Assembly: GCA_007123195.1 (NCBI GenBank)
Contig: SKLO01000289.1
Coordinates: 1 to 7,374, forward strand
Direction of reading: 5' to 3'
From: Verrucomicrobiales bacterium
GTDB lineage: Bacteria > Verrucomicrobiota > Verrucomicrobiia > Verrucomicrobiales > SKLO01
Length of the DNA: 7,374 nt
Part shown: in pieces, positions 1 through 7,374 of the stretch
Layout: every line of letters starts with the position of its first letter
Numbering within the stretch: the stretch's first letter is position 1
Position numbers and translations under genes: made by a program
Notes under the pieces: model-generated
What the model was told of the DNA's origin: nothing
Database searches by the model: none
Seen by the model: the letters and a program-made list of their open reading frames with translations, nothing else

Positions 1-860
1 CCGCCGACCTGCACGTGCTGGTGACCCATCACGGTTCGCGTGGACTTGGCGCCAAGGTGTTCGAGCGCGGCATGAAGGCGGCGCTGAAAGCCACCTCGAC
101 CGCGGCCGCTGGCATGCCCGAGGCCGCTGCCTGGCTGGCGATTGACGAGCCGTCCGGACGCGATTACTGGGACGCCCTTCAATACGTGGCCCGCTGGACC
201 CGCGCCAACCACGACTGCGTGCATCGGCGTTTTTTGGAGGCGGTCGGCGCCATTGCCGTGGCCGGTTTCGGCAACGAGCACAACTTTGTCTGGCGACGGG
301 GCGATCTGTTCCTTCACGGCAAGGGGGCGACCCCGGCCTGGCACGCCGATGATGGTCGTCCGTTGCTCGGGCTGATCCCGCTCAACATGGCGCAGCCGAT
401 CCTCGTCAGTCTGGGCCGCGATTGTCCCTCGGCCCTCGGCTTTGCTCCTCACGGCGCCGGCCGCAACGTCTCCCGCACCGCCCTCATGCGCGACCTCCGC
501 AAGCGTCACGGCGGCTTGTCCGATGCCCTTATCGAGAACGAAGTGGCGCGCGCCACTCGCGGCATCGATGTGCGCTGGTTCACCGGCAAGCCCGACTACA
601 GTGAGAGTCCGGCTGCCTACAAGCCTGCCGACCAGATCCGCGAGCAGATCGACCGATTCGGTCTGGCCGACGTGGTCGCCGAGATCCGGCCGCTGGGCAG
701 CCTGATGGCGGGGCACACCGGCGACCTGGTCCGCCGACGCCGGGAGCAACTCACCCCCAAACAGGAGCGCCAGCTGGTGGGGCGGGCCGAGCGACGCCGC
801 AAGCGCCAATCCATGCGCGAGCGCAACTGGCGGCCACAGGACGACGAAGAAGCCGGCTGA
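1..860 (+). CDS. rtcB: RtcB-family RNA ligase, C-terminal part (5' end off window)
   Basis: RtcB ligases join a 2',3'-cyclic phosphate (or 3'-phosphate) RNA end to a 5'-OH end using GTP and Mn2+, in tRNA or RNA repair. The frame is open to the left edge (first full codon at base 3), so the start lies outside and the GTG at 15 is internal. Family motifs appear in order: HHGSRGLG (bases 27-50), a metal-binding type His in NEHNF (His codon 279-281), HGKGATPA (315-338) and HGAGR (450-464), whose His matches the residue that is guanylylated in characterised RtcB. About 135 residues follow that His, against about 71 in E. coli RtcB (408 aa, from memory); they include TRGIDVRW and EIRPLGSLMAG and end in a very basic tail. 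This fits a longer RtcB subgroup. It converges on the lipoprotein gene with no visible terminator. The family call is firm; the RNA substrate is unknown. Confidence 0.93.
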   Translation, partial: ADLHVLVTHHGSRGLGAKVFERGMKAALKATSTAAAGMPEAAAWLAIDEPSGRDYWDALQYVARWTRANHDCVHRRFLEAVGAIAVAGFGNEHNFVWRRGDLFLHGKGATPAWHADDGRPLLGLIPLNMAQPILVSLGRDCPSALGFAPHGAGRNVSRTALMRDLRKRHGGLSDALIENEVARATRGIDVRWFTGKPDYSESPAAYKPADQIREQIDRFGLADVVAEIRPLGSLMAGHTGDLVRRRREQLTPKQERQLVGRAERRRKRQSMRERNWRPQDDEEAG

Positions 861-883
861 CTCAGGCGTGGCGCGTCACCCGT

Positions 884-1396
884 TCAGCGCAGCAGTTCCC
901 ACTTGGTCACCCGGTTGTCGACAAACATCACTTCGGCGGTCGTCACCGTCCGGTAATCCCAGCTCGGTCCGCCGTGGTAGAACGGGTCGTAGCCGTAGCC
1001 GCGCCCATAGCCGCGGCCGTAACCGCGCCCATAATGACCGTGGTAACCGGGATGCCCCCACGATCCGCGGCCGTAACCGACGCCCACGCCCACCCGCCGA
1101 ACCGGCTCGGAACGCACGTAGCTCCAGTTCTCGAAGCGCTTGCCGTCGCGGCTGCCCTCCGACACGCGATCGGGCCGGCCCCACGCCAGGAACACGGCGT
1201 CCTGGGTCATGCCCTCGCGCACCATGCCGCTGCTGACCAGGCCGCGGTCGTGCTCGCTGAGGGATTCAAACAGCTGCGGATTCTGGGCGATCCGCGATTG
1301 AGGGCTTGAGGTGGCGCAGCCGCCCAGCAACAGCAGCAAGGGCATCAAGGCGGCGCCCATGGTCAGGCGCAGGGGGGGTGGCAAACATTTCATCAT
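884..1396 (-). CDS. Small Gly/Tyr-rich lipoprotein with SmpA/OmlA-like region
   Basis: Predicted 170-aa secreted lipoprotein of unknown function. I chose the ATG at 1396, the first of two adjacent ATGs, because it gives a compact signal peptide: Lys/Arg near the start, then MGAALMPLLLLLGGC with lipobox LGGC and lipidated Cys at residue 27. The frame extends to a TTG at 1450, but that start adds an 18-residue leader. Neither start has a clear Shine-Dalgarno. Ala after the Cys would fit outer-membrane sorting by the E. coli Lol rule. Residues about 53-93 (EHDRGLVSSGMVREGM, then AWGRPDRV and ENWSYV) resemble the short SmpA/OmlA (BamE-like) fold of many small lipoproteins. A Gly/Tyr/Arg/His-rich insert (residues 103-143, with GRGY in tandem) separates it from a final strand-like segment (AEVMFVDNRVTKWELL). 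The insert looks like an expansion between two strands of the same domain. The lipoprotein call is firm; the fold is tentative. Confidence 0.8.
   Translation of the reverse strand: MMKCLPPPLRLTMGAALMPLLLLLGGCATSSPQSRIAQNPQLFESLSEHDRGLVSSGMVREGMTQDAVFLAWGRPDRVSEGSRDGKRFENWSYVRSEPVRRVGVGVGYGRGSWGHPGYHGHYGRGYGRGYGRGYGYDPFYHGGPSWDYRTVTTAEVMFVDNRVTKWELLR
995..1030 (-). repeat. Tandem GRGY-coding repeat in the lipoprotein gene
   Basis: Three consecutive copies of the four-residue unit Gly-Arg-Gly-Tyr are encoded here. They sit inside a wider Gly/Tyr/His-rich stretch (968-1090) that also contains HGHYGRGY and GVGVGYGRG. The copies are not identical in DNA because the Gly and Tyr codons vary, so this is a diverged 12-bp tandem array. 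Length variation between strains is plausible. Confidence 0.75.
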
Positions 1397-1481
1397 CGCA
1401 AATGGAAATCGAAGTCGATTCGGGTTGAACAATAGCCGCGCCACATTCAAAGCGCATCGCCGTCAGCAGTGCGTCAGCTTT

Positions 1482-1498
1482 TCCGGGCGCCGCCCGGA
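1482..1498. other. Perfect 7-bp hairpin (inverted repeat) in the intergenic region
   Basis: TCCGGGC and GCCCGGA pair perfectly around a 3-nt loop. T residues lie before the hairpin on the plus strand, so neither strand has a T-run after the stem and it is not an intrinsic terminator as read. The left arm plus loop (TCCGGGCGCC) recurs at 1545-1554. It could be a protein-binding site or part of a structured leader; its function is unknown. Confidence 0.5.
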
Positions 1499-1746
1499 GG
1501 CACGACCGCCAGAACGGTCCCGGCTTTCTTCTGGTCGTTACGACTCCGGGCGCCAATCGGCTTTGACACTCGAGGACGCCGTTTTATTCAAATTCAGAAC
1601 CACGTCGACCACCTGCTGGCCCGGCAACCCGTGATCGTCACCGCCGACGGTCTGCGCCACACCGGTCGGCTGCTGCCGTGAGGCACGCGGCTGCTTCGGC
1701 AGGCGCGCCAACATGACCCTGTGGTGCCAGAATGGCCGGTCACGCC

Positions 1747-1776
1747 GACGCGATGGCGTCATTTTGACGCGATCGC
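1747..1776. promoter_or_regulatory. Operator-like array of GACGC inverted repeats
   Basis: The half-site alternates orientation three times: GACGC (1747-1751), 4 nt, GCGTC (1756-1760), 5 nt, GACGC (1766-1770). The last copy overlaps the perfect palindrome GCGATCGC (1769-1776). GACGCGAT is also directly repeated at 1747 and 1766, 19 bp apart (about two helical turns), so copies would lie on the same DNA face. It sits about 85-110 bp upstream of the putative -24 element of dnaK, a usual distance for activator sites of sigma-54 promoters. A regulatory role is inference from position and symmetry; palindrome-like words are common in GC-rich DNA. Confidence 0.35.
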
Positions 1777-1859
1777 GCGCATTCGGATCAGCGTTCCAAG
1801 CTGCTCGGAATGGATTTATGTGTTTGATGCTCAACATGTTGCGGGATTGGCTGCAGCGC

Positions 1860-1876
1860 TTGGCACGGCGTCTGCG
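1860..1876 (+). promoter_or_regulatory. Putative -24/-12 (sigma-54-type) promoter for dnaK
   Basis: The sequence TTGGCACGG-CGT-CTGCG follows the sigma-54 consensus YTGGCACGr-N3-TTGCW. The -24 half matches fully and the -12 half keeps TGC (3 of 5 positions). The invariant GG (1862-1863) and GC (1874-1875) have the required 10 bp between them. Transcription would start near 1887, giving a dnaK leader of about 40 nt. I found no good sigma-70 or sigma-32-like pair nearer the gene. It is a single motif match in GC-rich DNA, so chance remains possible. Confidence 0.35.
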
Positions 1877-1881
1877 ATTAG

Positions 1882-1897
1882 AGGTGGCAGAAATCGA
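1882..1897 (+). promoter_or_regulatory. Shared leader element, dnaK copy
   Basis: AGGTGGCAGAAATCGA recurs ahead of groES with one mismatch (AGGTAGCAGAAATCGA, 4017-4032). Both copies are followed by ACCAAG before the start codon (1914-1919 here, adjacent to the element at groES). Here it ends 29 nt before the dnaK ATG, too far for its AGG to act as a normal Shine-Dalgarno. It overlaps or follows the predicted transcription start, so it could be an RNA element or a protein-binding site. Confidence 0.45.
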
Positions 1898-1926
1898 GGA
1901 TTCAATTTCACCCACCAAGACCAGTT

Positions 1927-3885
<1,959 letters not shown>

Positions 3886-3893
3886 CACCAGGA

Positions 3894-3915
3894 CGGAGCC
3901 GCCCAGGCGGCGCCG
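3894..3915 (+). other. Hairpin just downstream of dnaK
   Basis: A 9-bp stem with one A-G mismatch: outer CGG/CCG (3894-3896 with 3913-3915) and inner GCCGCC/GGCGGC (3898-3903 with 3906-3911) around a minimal loop. It begins 8 nt after the dnaK stop and has no T-run, so it is not a classical terminator. A second small stem, CCGGC/GCCGG (3927-3931 with 3940-3944), follows. Likely roles are dnaK mRNA 3'-end protection, processing or partial attenuation before groES; this is inference. Confidence 0.45.
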
Positions 3916-3991
3916 CACCGATTTCCCCGGCAGCGCCCCGCCGGACGGCTACCACAAAGCCGCCGACGGAACCGCCACCGGGGTCACCAAA

Positions 3992-4009
3992 CAACCCAAA
4001 ACACAACCA
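3992..4009 (+). repeat. A/C-rich spacer box upstream of groES
   Basis: CAACCCAAAACACAACCA contains no G or T and should be unstructured in RNA. It recurs with one A fewer in the groES-groEL spacer (4365-4381), which is too similar for two independent spacers. It ends 30 nt before the groES ATG. It may be a single-stranded landing site for the ribosome or an RNA-binding protein, a Rho-loading type sequence, or a trace of spacer duplication. Confidence 0.5.
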
Positions 4010-4022
4010 CTACCTCAGGTAG
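4010..4022 (+). promoter_or_regulatory. 13-nt palindrome in the groES leader
   Basis: CTACCTCAGGTAG is a perfect odd palindrome (stem CTACC/GGTAG, loop TCA) ending 17 nt before the groES ATG. It overlaps the first bases of the shared leader element. In RNA it would be a weak 5-bp hairpin that pairs the only purine-rich Shine-Dalgarno-like word (AGG) in the leader, which could melt with heat. In DNA it could be an operator. The dnaK copy of the leader element lacks the palindrome. Confidence 0.35.
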
Positions 4023-4032
4023 CAGAAATCGA
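4017..4032 (+). promoter_or_regulatory. Shared leader element, groES copy
   Basis: AGGTAGCAGAAATCGA matches 15 of 16 bases of the dnaK leader element at 1882-1897. Here it runs directly into ACCAAG (4033-4038), T and the groES ATG, whereas the dnaK leader has extra bases between the same parts. The groEL leader has at best a loose resemblance (GGTCAGCCAACAAAATC, 4452-4468). Confidence 0.45.
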
Positions 4033-4039
4033 ACCAAGT

Positions 4040-4330
4040 ATGGCAACCAAAATCACGCCCCTCGGCAAGCGCGTCCTCGTGCAGCGCACCGAGGAAGAGG
4101 AAAAGTCCACCGGTGGCATCATCATTCCCGACACCGCGAAGGAAAAGCCCCAGCAGGCAGAAATCAAAGCCCTCGGCATCGGCAAGGATGACGAAGGCAA
4201 CGATGTCAGCTTCACCGTCAAGGTCGGCGACAAGGTCCTGATCTCCAAATACGGCGGTACCGACGTCAAGGTTGACGGCGAGGATCTTCTCATCATCAAC
4301 GAGAGCGACATCCTCGGCATCGTTTCCTGA
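4040..4330 (+). CDS. groES: Co-chaperonin GroES (Hsp10)
   Basis: Complete 96-aa co-chaperonin. GroES forms a seven-membered lid that caps the GroEL ring and closes the folding chamber in the presence of ATP. The frame is open far upstream into dnaK, but the ATG at 4040 gives the normal family start (MATKITPLGKRVLVQR) and length. The mobile loop that contacts GroEL is clear at about residues 16-38, with GGIIIPDTAKEKP at 25-37. The C-terminal half has the usual VKVGDKVLISKYGGTDVKVDG and ends in DLLIINESDILGIV. No Shine-Dalgarno stands at normal spacing; the nearest purine-rich word (AGG) is about 20 nt upstream inside a palindrome. It lies 154 bp after dnaK and 141 bp before groEL, both long for an operon, and no separate sigma-70 promoter is evident. 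Confidence 0.98.
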   Translation: MATKITPLGKRVLVQRTEEEEKSTGGIIIPDTAKEKPQQAEIKALGIGKDDEGNDVSFTVKVGDKVLISKYGGTDVKVDGEDLLIINESDILGIVS

Positions 4331-4340
4331 CCGAACCAAT

Positions 4341-4363
4341 CCGCCGCCCGATCGCGGTGGCGG
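4341..4363 (+). other. GC-rich hairpin just downstream of groES
   Basis: The outer stem CCGCC/GGCGG (4341-4345 with 4359-4363) encloses CCG-ATCG-CGG (4348-4357), with a small internal loop between them. It starts 11 nt after the groES stop and is followed directly by the A/C-rich box, not by a T-run. Possible roles are protection of the groES 3' end or mRNA processing. Confidence 0.45.
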
Positions 4364-4364
4364 C

Positions 4365-4381
4365 CAACCCAAACACAACCA
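4365..4381 (+). repeat. A/C-rich spacer box upstream of groEL
   Basis: CAACCCAAACACAACCA is identical to the groES-upstream box (3992-4009) except for one missing A. It lies between two GC-rich hairpins and ends 90 nt before the groEL ATG, so spacing to the start codon is not conserved. A looser A/C-rich stretch (6121-6138) also follows groEL before the terminator. Confidence 0.5.
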
Positions 4382-4390
4382 AAGCACTCA

Positions 4391-4411
4391 ACCGGCCCCC
4401 GCCGGGCCGGT
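4391..4411 (+). other. Perfect 8-bp hairpin in the groES-groEL spacer
   Basis: ACCGGCCC (4391-4398) pairs without mismatch with GGGCCGGT (4404-4411) around the loop CCGCC. No T-run follows, so readthrough into groEL is expected. It is the strongest stem inside the cluster and could set the relative amounts of groES and groEL by RNA processing or pausing; that role is inference. Confidence 0.55.
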
Positions 4412-4471
4412 CGCCACGCCACGACGGCGTTCAGCGACCCTGCCGGCCGCCGGTCAGCCAACAAAATCATT

Positions 4472-6100
<1,629 letters not shown>

Positions 6101-6135
6101 TCCATCAAGCCTCCGGCCTTCCCAACCACTCAACC

Positions 6136-6169
6136 AAACGGGCGGACCCTCACCGGGTTCGCCCGTTTT
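6136..6169. terminator. Intrinsic terminator after groEL, probably bidirectional
   Basis: A 14-bp stem (AAACGGGCGGACCC, 6136-6149, with 6155-6168, one G-T wobble) closes a 5-nt loop (TCACC) and ends in TTTT (6166-6169). It lies 35 nt after the groEL stop and should end the chaperone transcript. The left arm begins with AAA, so the minus strand reads a stem followed by TTT, and the same element could also stop the converging GspF-type gene whose stop codon is 60 bp away. Confidence 0.88.
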
Positions 6170-6200
6170 GCGTTCCGGCACATCGTCCCGCCGTGGTCTC

Positions 6201-6217
6201 GCGGGCGTGGCGCCCGC
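6201..6217 (-). other. Hairpin downstream of the GspF-type gene
   Basis: GCGGGCG and CGCCCGC (7 bp, 3-nt loop) pair perfectly, starting 11 nt beyond the stop codon of the minus-strand gene. No T-run follows in that direction, so it is more likely a 3'-end stabiliser or a weak pause than a full terminator; the stem at 6136-6169 lies just beyond. Confidence 0.45.
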
Positions 6218-6228
6218 CGGCAGTCGAC

Positions 6229-7374
6229 CTACTGACCCGCGCGCAGGGCGGAGATGGTGTCGAACACGGAAGAGGTGATGACGTAGGCCATGCCGCCGAC
6301 CAGCACGGCCATGACGGTGATGACCGCGGGGCCGGCCAGGGCGCTGGCGCGCTCGAGTTCCTCGCCGAGTTCCTCGTCGAGCCGGCCGGCGGCCCGGGCG
6401 ACGCCGAGGGTCAGGCGACCGGTGTTCTCGCCGACCTGGATCAGGTCGATGGCGAGGTCGGGGAACACCGAGGTTTTCTCCAGCGCGTCGGCCAGTTGGC
6501 GGCCGTCGGCGACGTCGTCCCGCACCGCGAGCATCATCTGTCGCAGGTGCAGGTTGGCGGTGGCACGGGCGGCGAGGGCGAGCGCCTGCTCGACGCGCAC
6601 CCCGCCGCCCAGCAGGGTGGCGAGCGCCTCGAGGTAGCGCACGGCGAAGCGGGTTTTGATGACCCGGCCGACCACGGGCAGGCTGAGGGCCAGGCGGTGA
6701 CGGGCGGTCGTCCACGGCTGGTGGCGGAAGGCCAGCACCAGCAGTGCGAGCCCCAGCAGCAGGGCCAGCACCAGCCACAGCCAGTGGTCGATCATGCCTT
6801 GACGGAGCTCCACCACCAGGGCGACCGGGCGCGGCAGGCCGCCGGCGGCGGACTCGAGCAGCAGAACCAGCCGGGGCAGCAGGAAGAACAGGAACAGGAT
6901 GGCGACACCGGTGCCGGCAACCAGCAGGGCGGCGGGGTAGATCAGCGCGGTGACCAGACGGCTGCGCAACCGCGCCATGGTGGCGAGGTGGGTGGACTGG
7001 CGCCGCAGAATATCGGTCAGCGAGCCCGAGTGTTCACCGGCCTTGATGAGTTCGCAGTACAAGTGGCCGAACCCGGTGGCGCACTCGGCGATGGCGCGCG
7101 ACAGCGGCACGCCGTCGCGCACCTTTTCCTGCAGGCGCGCGGCGAGGGCGGCCAGGCGCGGGTCGCGCGAGCGCCGCGCCAGCGACCCGAGCGAGGCGTC
7201 GAGCGGCATGCCGGCACCGAGCAGGTCGGCGAGCGCGGCGGTGAAACGCTCGACCTGGCGCTGGCTGCATGGCAGCAGGCCGGGGGGAGCGGGGCGCGTT
7301 GCGTCGTGGTCGGTGCTGGTCCTGGTGGCGCGGGCCGTGCCGGTGGCGGCCCGGCCGGGCGTGGATGGTTTGAC
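6229..7374 (-). CDS. GspF/PilC-family inner-membrane platform protein, partial (N-terminus off window)
   Basis: Polytopic inner-membrane protein of the type II secretion / type IV pilus F family, which forms the platform linking the assembly ATPase to pseudopilus or pilus growth. The frame has no stop up to the right edge: 55 codons precede the ATG at 7209, which is internal because family sequence (FTAALADLLGAG) runs straight through it. In the 381 visible residues a Pro/Thr-rich stretch (1-35) is followed by a first GspF repeat (about 44-140), a hydrophobic segment (about 142-173), a second (about 197-216), a second GspF repeat (about 243-345, FAVRYLEALATLLGGGVRVEQAL and IQVGENTGRL) and a last membrane helix (about 347-369). 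Three membrane segments and the repeated domain are typical. It ends at TAG, converging on groEL. Without neighbours I cannot tell T2SS GspF from pilus PilC. Confidence 0.92.
   Translation of the reverse strand, partial: VKPSTPGRAATGTARATRTSTDHDATRPAPPGLLPCSQRQVERFTAALADLLGAGMPLDASLGSLARRSRDPRLAALAARLQEKVRDGVPLSRAIAECATGFGHLYCELIKAGEHSGSLTDILRRQSTHLATMARLRSRLVTALIYPAALLVAGTGVAILFLFFLLPRLVLLLESAAGGLPRPVALVVELRQGMIDHWLWLVLALLLGLALLVLAFRHQPWTTARHRLALSLPVVGRVIKTRFAVRYLEALATLLGGGVRVEQALALAARATANLHLRQMMLAVRDDVADGRQLADALEKTSVFPDLAIDLIQVGENTGRLTLGVARAAGRLDEELGEELERASALAGPAVITVMAVLVGGMAYVITSSVFDTISALRAGQ

Larger units (their letters stand above)
1397..1926. other. 530-bp intergenic region upstream of dnaK and of the lipoprotein gene
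   Basis: This divergent intergenic region contains no gene I can support. Open frames cross it, but their products resemble no family known to me, and the one that abuts dnaK has mixed third-base use unlike the strongly G/C-ending codons of the neighbours. It should hold the promoters of both flanking genes. What can be seen: a hairpin at 1482-1498; a 10-bp direct repeat TCCGGGCGCC at 1482-1491 and 1545-1554, bracketing a second imperfect hairpin (1502-1538); a TTGACA at 1563-1568 without a convincing -10; an inverted-repeat array at 1747-1776; and a -24/-12-like promoter at 1860-1876. No CIRCE element (TTAGCACTC-N9-GAGTGCTAA) was found. Confidence 0.7.

Noticed and set aside
861..883. Terminator between the convergent rtcB and lipoprotein genes
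   Set aside because: The 23-bp gap has no stable stem with a T-run in either direction.
1397..1450. Longer lipoprotein from the TTG at 1450
   Set aside because: It would place 18 extra residues before an already complete lipoprotein signal peptide; the ATG at 1396 is simpler.
1563..1593. TTGACA as a sigma-70 promoter
   Set aside because: The -35 match is perfect, but no -10 hexamer stands at 16-18 bp spacing, and the site is more than 330 bp from dnaK.
1562..1681. Plus-strand peptide-like stretch (HVDHLLARQPVIVTADGLRHTGRLLP then stop)
   Set aside because: It looks faintly protein-like and could be a gene remnant, but it has no usable start codon near its beginning and no recognisable family.

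Overview
The window is GC-rich bacterial DNA. The chaperonin (opening MAKQLVFDEAARHALLRGV) and a SmpA/OmlA-like lipoprotein of a type I associate with Verrucomicrobiota point to the Planctomycetota-Verrucomicrobiota-Chlamydiota superphylum, most likely Verrucomicrobiota. This placement rests on recalled sequence style, not on a search. All five protein genes are recognisable families; I saw no mobile element, CRISPR array, tRNA or rRNA.

Layout. Bases 1-860 (+) hold the C-terminal part of an RtcB-family RNA ligase that enters from the left edge. It converges on a small Gly/Tyr-rich lipoprotein gene (884-1396, minus), with only 23 bp between the two stops. A 530-bp stretch without a convincing gene (1397-1926) follows. 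It contains hairpins, an operator-like array of GACGC inverted repeats and a good -24/-12 (sigma-54-type) promoter match just ahead of dnaK. Then come three co-directional chaperone genes: dnaK (1927-3885), groES (4040-4330) and groEL (4472-6100). They end at a strong stem-loop terminator (6136-6169) that may work in both directions. On the minus strand, converging on that terminator, is a GspF/PilC-type inner-membrane protein gene (6229-7374) whose N-terminus lies beyond the right edge.

How the genes work together. DnaK (Hsp70) and GroES/GroEL (Hsp10/Hsp60) form the core cytosolic folding machinery and are probably co-transcribed. No grpE, dnaJ or hrcA is present, and I found no CIRCE element, so regulation is not the textbook HrcA type. 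The two spacers inside the cluster are long (154 and 141 bp). Each contains GC-rich hairpins and an almost identical A/C-rich, G-poor box. The dnaK and groES leaders also share a 16-nt element (15/16 identical) followed by ACCAAG. None of the three chaperone starts has a Shine-Dalgarno sequence at normal spacing. These non-coding features are the least explained part of the window; the proteins themselves look ordinary. The RtcB, lipoprotein and GspF genes have no visible functional link to the chaperones.
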